Of a stretch of 64,000 nucleotides of DNA, positions 44,149 through 56,020 are shown piece by piece. The notes beneath the pieces were generated by a model. It searched no databases, had not been told where the DNA came from, and worked only from the letters and a program-made list of their open reading frames with translations. Source of the stretch: Symbiodinium natans (taxonomy: Eukaryota; Sar; Dinophyceae; Suessiales; Symbiodiniaceae). Numbering within the stretch: the stretch's first letter is position 1; the number at the start of each line of letters is the position of its first letter. The stretch is taken from contig CAJNDS010000111.1 of NCBI GenBank assembly GCA_905221605.1, forward strand, positions 62,001 to 126,000, read 5' to 3'. Made by a program: the position numbers and the translations under genes.

Positions 44149-44203
44149 GCTGCAGGAGGTTGCTACCATTGCTAAAGACATCATTGGTGATATGCCTAGC
44201 CAG
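44149..44203 (+). CDS. Helical exon
   Basis: After CTGTCAG it reads LQEVATIAKDIIGDMPSQ, amphipathic. The frame stays open to 44602. Confidence 0.4.
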
Positions 44204-44344
44204 GTCATTGAGCAGTGCTCGGGCCGCGAACGAATACAAGGAGATGAAGCCTCATACGACATAACACAAGTTTGGTTGTGCACCTTTCCGGGCACATGCG
44301 AGATCATGCGAGGACTACCTAGGACTGTAAAGGCTAAAAGAGCA

Positions 44345-44602
44345 GATATGAGCCCATGTCAGACGTTTGATGCGCCTGCCTTCATTGCAGAGAGTGGCAA
44401 ATTGACTGAGGATCTTGGAACAGATCTTAGCAGCACCTTAACAAGCGTCTTGGGCACCGGTCACCTTGAAGCGCCTCGGCCTCTGAGACCAAGTCTGGGC
44501 CTTGAGACGAGTTCGAAGAAAGGCCGCCCGAAGTCGTCGCGAAAAGAGTCCAATGATTCCAATGCGTCCAAGTCCGATGCCAGATCACAGGTTTTCAGGT
44601 AA
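44345..44602 (+). CDS. Ser/Lys-rich probable C-terminal exon
   Basis: The frame reads DMSPCQTFDAPAFIAESGKL, TEDLGTDLSSTLTSVLGTGH, then a basic serine-rich tail (SSKKGRPKSSRKESNDSNAS) and a TAA at 44600-44602. The composition is that of a disordered tail. No family is recognised. Confidence 0.35.
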   Translation, partial: DMSPCQTFDAPAFIAESGKLTEDLGTDLSSTLTSVLGTGHLEAPRPLRPSLGLETSSKKGRPKSSRKESNDSNASKSDARSQVFR

Positions 44603-45250
44603 CAGCAAGGTAACAGGCATGCCGGCTGAACGAAACTGCAGTCGAAAATCAAGGACAAGGGGAGGAGGAAAGGGAACGGGAACACAGCTTTGGAAGCACG
44701 CACTTGGAAACACGCCGCGGGGGATTTGGGAGATGAGAGCGCACCTGCCTCCAGGTTGAGCTGGTTCGCGCTCAACGTGCGAAAGTACGACAAGACTATG
44801 TACTTTCGAATCCCTGAGCCCTAATGTGCCATGTAGGACTTGAAAGACTCCTGCGACACTGCGTGGAGCCGTGCCCGCGAACTTGCATCCGAGCTTGGTG
44901 AGGCCGCAGTCAGCAAGTGAGACTTGCGAGAGAACACCTGGCATATGCACACTGATCTGCTCCGTTCTTTTGAGCACAACTGTCCTTTCAGAGTCGAGAG
45001 GCTCACGCTGCCATCGCACGAAGGCGTGCTCAAGAGCTGGGCTCTGAGACGACGAGTGGGCTGCTTCAAAAGCTGCTTCAAAAGCTGCTCTAGAACGGTG
45101 TATGCCGCATGTTGGCTTGGATTGTCTTCGACAGACAAGATTTTTCATCTAGTCTCGAGGCAGCCTGGCGTTGTGGCAGTGCTGAAAGTTGAGATGCAGG
45201 CGCAGATGTATGCCGTTCTTGGTGTTCCTTTTCTGTCCTACAAATTGCAG

Positions 45251-45334
45251 GAGGCTGAGGAGCAGGAAGCACGAGGCATGGAAGAACTGGCCCAAGTGCT
45301 TCGCTCCCAGCCTTACTTTAGCAAGAAAGCATGA
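45251..45334 (+). CDS. Coiled-coil C-terminal exon with stop
   Basis: After TTGCAG it reads EAEEQEARGMEELAQVLRSQ then PYFSKKA and TGA 45332-45334, exactly 28 codons. It is a plausible C-terminus of the coiled-coil gene at 42-45 kb. Confidence 0.5.
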   Translation, partial: EAEEQEARGMEELAQVLRSQPYFSKKA

Positions 45335-45339
45335 GGCTA

Positions 45340-47320
45340 AAAAACTCTGAGATGCTCTGAAATGTGTACGGACTCAGAGCGTACGGAGTCCAGGCGGAGC
45401 AACTCTGCAGAAGACCTGGCCGAGCATGCCAAGCTCCGCCAAATGCTTTCCACTCTGCCGGTGGCAACTGAGGCCGCACTGTTCCCGCTCAACTGCCATC
45501 AATTTGCAGAAGCTTGTCTAGTTGTTGCTGCCAGGTCGCTTTGCCAGCGAATGAGCCCGAGGCAAGGGCGGCGACACCGTAACATTTCTTGTTCTTTGCA
45601 GCCGTCAGCTCGAGCATGCTTTGATTTTCAGTCCCGATCGCCTCAGCAATACTCCACCCAGACTAGCCTAGGCAACACGGACTTATCTGGGGGGTGGGGC
45701 TTGGTGGACGACCACTCAACGAGATTGGGTATATGAACAGGGTCGCCCTCTCCTTCATCTTCACCCTCCCTGGGCCTCTTGCGGTCACCTTAAATTTCTC
45801 TCGCCTTCACTCTTGGCTCATTGCCCTTGACTCACTCCCATTTCCACGCCGACTCCATTCTCACCCTCTCGCACACTCACTAACCTCATCTGCACCATCA
45901 CTTTCTAACCCTCGCCCCTCTCCCTCACTTTACTCTCGGCCTCTGACGTGTTCTACTTGCGCGACCACAAAATTCAGCACATATTAAGTTTCGACTTCGC
46001 AGTGCTCTGCTTGGTAGCTGTTTTTTTACCAGTTTTTGACCATTGGGTCAAGCTCACGTTGCCTCAAGCGTCCAAGCCTTGAGTCGCCGAAGCATTCAAA
46101 GCTGCGAACTTGCGAAGATTGTTTCGTGAAATCTTCGAAGATTCGAACCTCCGAACTCGCGGGCTTACAATCTCCGATCTTCAAGCTCTCAAAAGCCCGG
46201 TGTCAACCTCTCGAGCTGTCGCACCCTGAAACTTGCAATATCTCTTCAAATTCGACGTTTGTTTCGAAGTTTTCAAACTTTCAATCATCGTCTTGGCTCA
46301 GACTGTCAACTTCAAACTGCGTCAAGTTCTTCAATCTTTCAATACCTCAAACTCCAAAGTTTCAACTGCCCTTTTAACGCTTCAAATTTCAAACTCGTGG
46401 GTGTCGATGCTAAACCACTAACCTCAGTAGCCCCAAGCGTTCTGCTGTATGGCGCTTTCATCAACTGCTTTTGTCTGCCCTCCGGAAGTAACAGCAGCGT
46501 CTCTCAGAGGTACCCTCAGAGCCGGGTTGGTTGCCAAGTTTCCTTCCAAGCTGGCTGACGGCGGGGCTGCCACTTGAGTATTGCCCCAAATGCAGACATC
46601 AGGAGCCTTGGCTTAGCTTTTGATTACACGTGCATCTGACATTGCAGGGGACAACTGCGGCTGAACAAGGAACTGCCAGCATGTCTTCAGGACCTTCAAC
46701 AGATGCCCAGGCTTTTGAAAAGGACAGTTCCCCGCAGATCTTTCCGCCAGGTGCTGTGACCGCGGACGCCAGGTAGAAGCCAGGCGAGGTATCGCTGGCG
46801 CGAGCAGAAATGACAGCCCGACTTCCACACAAAGTCCAGCAGCCAACCCCCGACCCTTCCAGGCCGTTCGCACATGGCTTGTGACAGATGCATGTGACAT
46901 CAGGTGTCCTGGCAACCTGACGTTATCAGTTTGGCCCAGAAGCCGGTATTCCTATCACTTCGCAACATGACAGCCCGTGCAGCACAAATGTGGGAGATTG
47001 CTGAAGTAACACAAAGTATACAGACGAGGGCAGCAGGCAAACATAATGCAGATCATAAAGAACCAGTGCTACATCCAACAGACCCACCCACCCTGCAAGT
47101 ACACATCGGAAAGCACACACACACACACCTACCAGCAGCTTGAGCGCAACTTGCAACCAGGGGATTTTTGTTCACGAGAGCTTCGTGGCAACACACAGCC
47201 GACTTGCATACTCTATGTCTTCATCTCCGCGAATTCATCAGCCGTGTCTCGCTTGTGCGAAGTTTTGCAAATGCTTCCCCGAACTTGAGTTCAGCCACGA
47301 GGGGTGACATCCATTTGACT
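45340..47320. other. No recognisable gene; TTCAAAC-rich tract
   Basis: Bases about 46050-46420 consist of interleaved TTCAAAC, TTCGAA and CTTCAA-like words, giving several meaningless open frames. The remainder shows no domain. Confidence 0.45.
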
Positions 47321-47328
47321 CAGGTGCC

Positions 47329-49025
47329 ATGAGTTCTGAGTCCACGACATCGTCCAGGGGCTATACAAAGATAAAGGACATTGGATCAGGTGCTTGAGGG
47401 TACATGAGTCACGTGAGCCTGCACCTGGCAAGAACCCCGATGCTAGGCAGCTATGGCAAAGCGATTCTTGTACAGGACCGGAGCTGCCTAAGGTGTCAAA
47501 TTCTGCACTAAGAGGTAACCTGAGTTAAACTCCGGAGGACAAAGAAAGCAAGCTCTATGTGATGAAGATCATCGACATGAGCCGAATGGATCCCAAGCAG
47601 AGAAAGGACACCGGCTTGAGCTCAGCCGTTATGTCGAGAGTGCCATGCAACGAGACACCGCGAGGTAATGATGGCAAATATGGCTTCAGAAATACTCCTT
47701 TGTTGGATGTTCCCTGGTTTTAAATAGCTTCATTTCTAAGTCTTGGACGCACAGGATGCCATCAACGAGGTGCGTGTGCTTTCTTCCTTGAAACACCCAT
47801 ATATTGTGTCCGCATCCGAGAGCTATCCGTGATCGATTCACTTGTGCTCTCCTGAAATTCGTGCATCTAGGGATAGCCATGGATATTCTAATCAGGTCAT
47901 ACAGGGAAAGCTACATGTCAGAAGGCCGAAACTTGGCCATTGCCGCTCGGACAAAGGTGCTGGATGAGGTATGTGACAGCATGTGACTGATTCGGGCGCT
48001 TGAACTGCCACATTTGCCACAGAGGTCATGGACTATGCAGATGGTGGGGACCTTCATCAGCGAATCCAGCGCACTCGCCAAGCTGGCAAAGTCTTCTCCG
48101 AGGAGAGGATCGTCAGGCTCGTACACACTTCCGTACATGGGATCCAGTTTTGTGTGCGCAGTGCATTGAAGGCATTGTGTCACCCGAACTTCTCGTCAAC
48201 GCAGGTGGCTGACAGAAGCGGCATTGGCTCTCAAGTACTTGCATGACAGATCCCGGTCGCTGGTTGTATGCATGAGGCAAGCAAACCGTTTTTCGCTCAG
48301 CTGCACGTGCAGGACAAGCATGTGCTGCACAGAGACTTGAAGAGCCAGAACCTCTTCTTGACTGCTCAGGATGCAGAACGCATTGGCTCTCTCTTTCTTC
48401 ATGCACCACACTACTCCGATGCGCTGCTACAGTAGCCAGGGCAAAATTCATCAAACGCACTGCTAGGACCGCCTCCGAATAGGCGACTTTGGAATTTCAA
48501 GAGCATCTGCCTCAGCATGCACGGCTCGTCACGGCTCATGGATCTCAGCACACGTGCCGACTCTGCTGACGGCTGCACAGGTATTGGAAAGCACAGTTGC
48601 CTTCGCAAAGACAACGATTGGCACTCCGTACTACTTGAGTCCCGAGATTTGCCCATGTCCCAGATTGCTACAGATTGCTACAGTCCTCGGATGCCGTTTC
48701 AAAGAAGGTTTCGCAAACTCAATTCTCTGATCTCAAAAAAGAGTCGGACCAATCCTGGGCAACAGAGGCTTGGAGAAGCCCTACACATTCAGCAGCGACA
48801 TCTGGGTCAGAGTCTTTGAGAGTAGAAACATGCATTAGTTGCAGTGCATTTTGGGTTGGTGCTCTCAGGCCTTGGGATGTGTGCTCTACGAGCTGGCTTG
48901 TCTCAGGGTACCCTTCGATGTGCACAGCTCGGGGCGGCTGCGTTGCGCTGCGATCACTGCAACGCGGAAGCGGCTCTGAGCCTCAGGCAACGAGTCTTCA
49001 ATCGCTAGTTCAGAAGATAACGTGC
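47329..49025 (+). CDS. NEK-family serine/threonine protein kinase (13 exons)
   Basis: The ATG is at 47329. Exons read by eye: 47329-47389, 47447-47475, 47538-47606, 47755-47807, 47896-47941, 48025-48116, 48205-48244, 48313-48369, 48467-48502, 48581-48650, 48768-48805, 48869-48919, and 48987 to about 49025. Spliced, they give a continuous kinase domain: glycine loop GSGSYGKA, catalytic lysine in YVMKIID, hinge IVMDYADGGDL, catalytic loop LHRDLKSQNLFL, IGDFGIS, activation/P+1 segment TTIGTPYYLSPEIC, DIWALGCVLYELACL. HRDLKSQN, GTPYYLSPE and LGCVLYEL are typical of NEK kinases, which act in cilia, centrosomes and the cell cycle. All catalytic residues are present. The C-terminal lobe after VPFD is only partly traced (ATSLQSLVQKITC). 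Introns are 57-148 bp with GT, GC or GA donors. The family call is firm; the C-terminus and role are not known. Confidence 0.9.
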
Positions 49026-49029
49026 CTCG

Positions 49030-51980
49030 GCTTTTCAAGTTCTAAGCTTGAGGTGGCTTGAATTTGTAGTTCTGGTGTGTGTGTGGGTGTCACAGTTTAA
49101 CATACACTAAGTTTCTAAGTGCCTTGTCAACTTCACTCTCCACAATCTGTGCTGAAGTGTGCTGAAGTGTACTGAGCACTCCGATCTAGCTTCACAAGCA
49201 ATGGTGGTGCCCAGCTGTCAAGGCGTCCCCTCACACTTCCCACAAGTCTGGACAGCCTCGTTGGATGGGCCCTGCTGAATAGTCAGATTTACTGGTTTAC
49301 TTCTCAGCACCTATAGACAGGTCCCCAAACTGTTGAGCCCAGGCGAGGACCAACGCCGGTTCTGCCGAACTCATACTCGCCCGACTTGAGACATCTCTGC
49401 GAAAAGCTCAGATTCAAACCTTGACCTGCCCCCCCCCCCCCCCCCCCCCCAAAACAAGACATGGAACCCGACCTGGCCTGCGATGTTGTCTTGCGCCATG
49501 TCTTGCTGTTTGGTTTTCACTGAACGGATGGGCAAAAGTTGCCATCGCAGCGACAGTAGGCTGGCAGCTCCACATCTAGTAGCAAGGCTGCTAGTTAGGA
49601 GAAGAGTGGCAGGTTTGCAAGTGCGAACAGCTCGACACTGTCCTTGGTTTGTAGTGAGATGACAACAATTTGAGGTGGCGACTTGCTACACCGTGAACAA
49701 ACTCAGAGGCCGAGTGCGCAGGAGACAAGACTTGCTGAGGCAGTTGAAGGGTAGCGAAATGAGAGGTGGCCAGAACCAAGCGTATGCTGTAAGAAGTGTT
49801 GTCCTGACAGTTTACCTCGCATGTGTTGGGCTCTTCCAATGTCATATCTCACCTTCATGCGTCGAACAAGTGCTGTCAAACGCAAGACACTGTTGGCCGA
49901 AAGTTTGCGGCAGCAGCAGGAGATCTTGCAGCGGCCGCTGATACAGTATGAAATTCGGAGAATGCTCCGAGAGGACGGAATGCATTGCACCGCCTGGCTT
50001 GCAGTGCCAAGCCTCGTATGCGCCACCAGGAGCAGGCGAAAGGAACACGAGCCGAGGCAGAGAGCCGAGTGCGGATGGGGTGTGAGCCAAGCCACTGATT
50101 TGGCACTCTGCATACAGCTCTGCATACGAAGGCCGGCGGACCCGGCATGGAGGCACCTTCGATCGAGAGAACATCTGCTGGTTGTCCGTCATTCATTGCA
50201 CGTCGTTGCAAATGACTTCCGCAGATGAAGAAGTCGCCGAGTATCCAGAGCGAGGTAGTGGCCACTGTTCTGCAATGTGGCGTAGTGACATGTGCCTGCT
50301 CGGAGTGTGAGGCAAGAAGGGAGCATGCTGAGAGTGACGAGGGAGGCAGGGGCGCAGCGGGGTGCACAGTTGCACAATAACACTATCAAGGAAGAGCCAT
50401 GTGATTCAGCTGAATAAATTTCAACCTCCTAATGTACCGTGATGTTTAATGTAAAACAAAGCACGGCTTTCACGCTCGCGCTTGGTAGGTGAGGCCCACG
50501 AACTGCAGCATCAATTGTCTCCATGCGAAGCGGGGCAGAGGGATAACAGGGCGCCCACATCATGGTCGATGCGACCCCACCAGTAGAACAAGTAGGAAAA
50601 CCATCAGCAACTCAGACAGACTTGGTTTCACACTGATATAGACTGATACTGTGACAGAGGACTTAGCTGCGTGGGTTCTACAGTATTCTGTGGAATCCGT
50701 AGGCTGCATTTGGTCTGCGAAGAATGTGCAGACAGGTTTGTCTTCTCGACATTGGCAGCAAAATCCCGCCCGTCCCTTCTGTTCGCTGGGTAGCCTCGCG
50801 AACCGATCACTCTGGATCGTGCTGCCAAGAGATGGAACCGAGGCATTGAAGGGTGTTGGAGCCAGCGTTTGTCTGCAACCCAGCACCACCTTTTGAGGAA
50901 GCAGAGGGTTTCGCTGACGCTGATACGCCTTAGTGCACATCATCGACTAAACTTCTTGTGTGGGCCTCGGTTCTCTGCTTTGGGCGAGCCCTGTGTCGTT
51001 GAGGCATGGAAGGCGGCCACGTGCGCGACCCTTCTCCTTCCAGGTGCGTGCACCTGGCTTCCCACCAACCTTGGCTGTTACTGCACGCAGTTGCAAGGTC
51101 CAAGTAAGGTCCCTCTTGCTGTTGTCGCCCAAGGCAGATGGCGCCTGGCCTGCCCCAGCGGCAATGGGGGGAGCCCATCGTTGCTGGAGCGTGCTGCCCT
51201 CAAAGGCTTTTGAAGATTCCGAAGATGCCGGGCCAATGCCGGGATGAGTCCGAATCTGTTTGAAGTTTGCAAGGCCACGCCATGCCACACCAGGAATCAA
51301 AGGAAGACGGCCGTGATCGCGCCCCCATTCGCTCAGGGAAGCAGCTTCCAAGAAGAGTGCTGCATGATGCAAGTAGACATAAACAGGCAGCAGGGTCGCA
51401 CGAGCAGAAGATTCGTAGTCGCACAGTGCACTGTTTTTTTGTGGCATCGCACGTCAGCAGTTTCACAATGTTGCAGGCAGCTGCAATTTCAATGTGCCAA
51501 AAGCTTGCACATCTTCACACCCCAGTCTCACCTCCGGCATGTGCCTAAATGATTTAAGGTGCGTCTGCATCGTATCGACAGCATCCGCCGGCATGAAGAC
51601 ACCAAAACATTGCAATGGTTGCCATACACGCCAGGTATTGAGAACGTGACATGGCATCACGGCATCACCTGTTTGCAGGAAGATCAACCAAGTTACGCCG
51701 CGTCTTTAATTTGTTCTGACCGCCCGCACCGGAGCACTGCATGAAATTCATGTTGCCGATGAACGCATAAGAAGCTCGGCGAGAAGCGGCCGCTGGGGCG
51801 ACATGCAAGCCCAAGGTTGCCCACAGCGTTGTTTACTAGCTTGAAAACTTTTTTAAATTCTCGTCATGGTGCCACCCCGAAGCGCCTTTCCGGCTGAGGG
51901 AACCAGGCCTCCAGTCTGGGAACACGTTGCATCAGATTGTCTCTTGAGCTGTCTCGGACTCTCCAGTAGAGCGCAAGGTT
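49030..51980 (+). other. Between the two kinases; scattered unresolved coding fragments
   Basis: Candidates include VPKLLSPGEDQRR near 49321, possibly from the NEK tail, and the helical piece KRKTLLAESLRQQQEILQRP near 49877. A poly-C run lies at 49431-49450. Exon limits cannot be fixed. Confidence 0.35.
49431..49450. repeat. Poly-C run
   Basis: About twenty consecutive C residues. Confidence 0.9.
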
Positions 51981-51990
51981 CGGCTTGCAA

Positions 51991-53803
51991 GATGACAGCT
52001 TCGAACTGGGGACAGAGCTGGGAGGAGGGTCTCAAGGTACCATCGCTTCTGCAGTGCGTTGCAGTATGTTGCAGTATGCTGTAGTTCTTGAAGCGATTTC
52101 CAGAGGTCGGGTGTACATGTGCAAGCGACTCGGGACCGGAAATGAGTATGCTGTGAAGGCAAGCGGTCGTTGTTAACACACGCAGTATCACGCAGTGATC
52201 TTCGAAAGCGTCAAGGAGCGCAGACGCTGTGTCGTAGCGTCAGGTTGTGAATACAAAAGCTATAGGGCTTCGAGAACGGACAGTGGCAAGCTTGAGGCCA
52301 CTGCCCATTCATTTGCCGGTTCATTTGTTCATTCTCCCTGCTGTAGGCGAGAGATCAGCGTCATGCGGGAGTCTGGATCTCAGTGCTTTGAGGTGACTGC
52401 TCAAGCTGCTCAAGCCTGCCCCAAATTGCCCCAAGGCTTCACCATCCGCGAATAGTTAACTTGAAGGAGGTTGGGATCTTGTGCCGTCTCATGCATTGCT
52501 GCAGGATTGCTAGTTTTTGCTGCCGGCGGTACTCATATTACGGTACGGGTTTCCTTCCGCGGTTTTTGTCTGCGCGTGTTGTTATTAGAGCTTCTGGGCT
52601 TTTGGTTTCTGGGTTCTTGTTTCATCTTCCCACAAGAATATTGGTCTTTATTGTGCTTTGAGCACATGAAGACGCAGTGCTCCGATGACTATTGGTCATC
52701 GTGCAGTGTCGCTGGTATGCGAGCACCCACCCATGCTAATCAACACCATGCGAAGCCGCCAAGCCATGTTTCAAGGAGCATGCATCAACACATTTGACAT
52801 GTGTCTGGACCAACATGGTCTCCATAGCCCATAGCCCAAATCAAGCAATTGACGCAAAGAGCACGTTCGCATCAACATGCAAGGCAGCGCAGCAACGCGA
52901 GAGCGCATGTGCATTGGAATGTGGCGGGCACACACACTCGAGACCGTTGGACAGTTCGCGTCAGTGTGGCGGCAGCACGAACTGAAACACTACGAACTGC
53001 AAATTCCAGAAGGACGGACGAACGGACGAGTGGCACCACCCCGACGATCCAAACGAGTCCTCGTCACGCTCCTGAGCAACAACACGGCAAGCCCAAAAAC
53101 AACATGCAAAGCGCCCGATGGAAGCAATGCGCATGGGACCGAGGCGGGAGCGCGATGTTCAATTTCCGTAGGCGACGAGACAGAATGAGATATCGGATAG
53201 CACGGCGAACGAGCTTTCGAGGCATTGAGGGCATTTGCAGGATGCCATCTTCCCATCCTGGCAGCATGGAATCCATGGGGACCTTCAGGTCTGAATCCGC
53301 TGAAGCCACCGCCTCTATGTCGGTAGTAGACGGCCCACCGGAGGAATGAGCCACCGTGGTTGCCCGGCCTGTTGACCTAGAAGACGAGTCTCTAAGCTTG
53401 CCGCAGAGATACGGCACATTAACACACGCCTGGTGATGTGAATAGCGCAGATGCCGCTACCGCAAAGTCAGTATGGCATGTCCCCAGGTCTCCACATGCC
53501 TGCATAGCTCTTTAAAGTTGGAGCAGGCATTCTGGGAAGGAAACTTGTGCTACATCGTCATGGACCTCGCACGAGGCCGGGCGCTGCCGTGAAGTCACAG
53601 TGAAGTCACGCTGGTGGCTCACGCATATGCCGATTCCGCAGCCAGGTGACACCGCACACATGCATATAGATGTATGATGACGCATGAACAAGTCTGCGAA
53701 CAAGCCGAGAGCACAGTACGCGCAGTACACGGTCGACACATTGGCACAAGCCGGGCTGCCTTAAGTTATTGCGGTCTCGCTGTCTTAGTTTGGTTATGCC
53801 ACT

Positions 53804-53838
<35 letters not shown>

Positions 53839-54396
53839 CAGTCGTGTTTCAAGCTTTCTTCTGGAGGCGGTGATTTGCACAGCAAGCTGGAGCCCGGAGT
53901 GGGCCTCGGTTCCGAGCACGCTTCCAGGCACTCCGGAGGGACGGGAGATGAGGGATCGGAAAGCACCATTTCTCGACCGAAGGACTTAGGACAGGAACGG
54001 AACGCATTGGGTCGAAAGCAGATGTGCATGGATGCGCATTGATGCACATTGCTCTCTATTGAGCTGAAGTGTGTCGGCTTGTCTTCCAGGCACGTGTCCT
54101 TGCAGTTGCTGGGCGGCATCGCCTACATGCACTCGCACAAGGCCGCTTTCCAAAAACACGTAGGACCTCTCGTGTCATGTTCAAAAGACCTCTCGCAGCC
54201 TTCACAGCCCAGATGTAGCTTCACGATCTTGAAGCTTGAAGCGAGTAAGCTTAGCAAAATCCAGTAGCGAGAGCAATCGACGAGAGCATCAGGTCATTCA
54301 TCGAGACCTCAAGCCCGCCGGAATCCAAGCAAAAGGTCCAAAAGTCAATCCTCGCACGGCAGCCACTGGAGGAGAACGTGTTGATCGTTCGCGAGG
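51991..54396 (+). CDS. CAMK/CDPK-like protein kinase, N-terminal half (spliced)
   Basis: Exons seen: 51991-52036 with 52106-52158 (DDSFELGTELGGGSQG-RVYMCKRLG...EYAVK: glycine loop and catalytic Lys), a less certain exon near 52196 (IFESVKERRR), 52347-52371 (REISVMRE, helix C Glu), 53527-53575 (AFWEGNLCYIVMDLAR), 53867-53916 (GGDLHSKLEPG), 54090-54141 (VSLQLLGGIAYMHSHK), 54293-54316 (VIHRDLKP) and 54372-54395 (ENVLIVRE). In order they form subdomains I to VIb. The HRDLKPEN loop and the hinge are intact. Introns with GC donors are clear at 53576, 54142 and 54317. The remaining subdomains are not downstream at once but at 59.8 kb. The group call rests on YAVK, HRDLKPENVL and the later SGRLPF. 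Confidence 0.8.
52800..53360 (+). other. Compositionally distinct segment inside a kinase intron
   Basis: An A/C-rich stretch carries a 166-codon frame (52849-53349) whose end (MPSSHPGSMESMGTFRSESA...) looks vaguely coding. It interrupts the kinase exon series between 52371 and 53527. It could be an inserted element or an unrecognised exon. Confidence 0.3.
53800..53836. repeat. (CT)n microsatellite
   Basis: A CTCTCT run of about 17 dinucleotides lies in an intron of the second kinase, just upstream of the GGDLHSKL exon. Confidence 0.9.
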
Positions 54397-54657
54397 GCCC
54401 AAGACTTCTTCCGACAACCATCGGAAGACACATGTGGAACATGTACAATGCGCTGGCACGTATGGAGAAGAGAAGAGTCGTCGGATTCGTGAGGATCCTT
54501 TTGCGGACCAGATCCGATGCATTGCGAGATGCGTGCGCCTAGGATCCTGAGAGCTTTTCAGTTTGCTTGAACCTTTGGACGCATTGCCGCTTTGCACACC
54601 ATCTCACCCTGTGAACCCGGGCCCAAGCCCTTGTTGGATCTCAAGTGTCCACGAGAG

Positions 54658-55614
54658 ATGACGTCCCGGCCATTCCATGAATCCGGATGCGGACACTGCC
54701 TTGGAGTGCTGCTGCTACTGTACGGAGTTTTTAACACGTACCTATTCATCAAATTTACCCCTGTCTACACCGCCACATCCTGTGGTGATCAAACGGCTCT
54801 GTTGAAGAAGTTTGAAGTGGGCGACTCTATTCACGTTGGTGTGGAAATTCACGTGCTGTGCTCCAATCCCAATCCGTACGACGTCAAGATTCTGAATGAT
54901 ACGCCAGGCCACGTCTTCGTTGGAAAAGATCGAGGCCAGAACGCAAGCTAACCCTCACAAGGCTGACCCCTCAGACCCCGTACTATCCCTCGTATCCACC
55001 GAAACCTCGGCGTGGGGGCGGGGGTGAATAGCGCTTCGGTGGGTCAGGTTTGTCTCTGTTTGTCTGGTAGTCAGCTTGTTGCATGGATGGGCTAGATCGG
55101 GTGGATGTCGTGGTTGGACTGTTGACTGTTGGCTGATTCGATCCATTGGCCGATTGCCTCGCGTTGCAGAACCCCTGAAGGTACAAATGTTGGTGTGCTG
55201 ACACTTCTGGAAGGCTCGGTACTTCCAGCAGAAGGACAAGGAACCATCAAAGTGTTCATGGACAGCCGAATCTCCAAAGACTCCTCTGGTGCCTTGGCTG
55301 AGCAATTCCTCAGCAACGGCGAGATTCCAATATTTCTAGAGCTGAAGTTCAATGTCGGGGTGGACATCAACTTCGGGCTACAGCACTTCGGGACCACGGC
55401 TCCTTTCGACAAGAAGTGTGGGATGAACATTGGCGGAATGTTCCAGCGATCACAAAACAAGCTTGGCCCCATGATTTGCCGCAGCGGCTTCGACGAGTTG
55501 ACTCACCTCCCTCACTTGGGCGATGCGCCAGCAACAGGCCCTGAATCACCGAACAAAACTTTGCAAAGCAAGTGCAGAGGAGAGAATGATTCAAAGAATT
55601 TGAAGAATACCTGA
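54658..55614 (+). CDS. LEA2/WHy-like protein with N-terminal membrane anchor
   Basis: The ATG at 54658 begins MTSRPFHESGCGHCLGVLLL, followed by a hydrophobic segment (LLYGVFNTYLFIKF) that is a likely membrane anchor. Then comes a beta-rich domain: FEVGDSIHVGVEIHVLCSNP, NPYDVKILNDTPGHVFVG. After an intron (acceptor at 55169) the second exon reads TPEGTNVGVLTLLEGSVLPA, then TIKVFMDSR, IPIFLELKFNVGVDINFGLQ, CGMNIGGMF, and stops at 55614. The alternation NPNPYDVKIL...TIKVFMDS...FLELKFNV matches the water-stress/LEA14-type (LEA2) fold, known from stress-tolerance proteins. The donor of the first exon cannot be placed cleanly: no GT, GC or GA site in the right phase is visible between 54925 and 54950. 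The true C-terminus may lie in further exons. It sits between the two halves of a kinase gene on the same strand. Confidence 0.7.
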
Positions 55615-55962
55615 GAGAGGATCCCTGCTGCCCTGCCACGATTATATGCATGCGAGCTGCAGTCAATACAGTCAATACTCCTTCGAAAAGAAGTAACACG
55701 GCTAGGGCCCCAAGAGAAATTTGTACTTGTAAATGTATATAGGCGTGGATTCTTACAAGTACGGTAAGGAGTAGGTTCTGGTGGCAACTGCGACTCCAAA
55801 GATTCCGGGTGGCGGCTTCTGCGTGGTGGATAATCTCGGCCTGGTGAGAGTCGCTACATTCATCATTCACACAGGTTACACCAAGCTCCCAAATCTTGAA
55901 CGCCTAGCAGCTAGCACGATAACTTTACAGCTTGCAGTGACAGTTTTCTGTCGCCTATACAA

Positions 55963-56020
55963 TTGGGGGGGGGGGGGGGATGGGCAAACATATATACACA
56001 TATGTATATATACATATATG
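55963..56020. repeat. Poly-G run followed by TA/CA microsatellite
   Basis: About 16 G residues are followed by GATGGGCAAAC and a (TA/CA)n stretch, resembling 12241-12345. Confidence 0.85.

Noticed and set aside
47942-47968. Extension of the NEK exon through ARTKVLDE to a GTATGTG donor
   Set aside because: A GC donor at 47942 gives the exact family sequence AIVMDYADGGDL, whereas the GT option inserts nine residues in the hinge.
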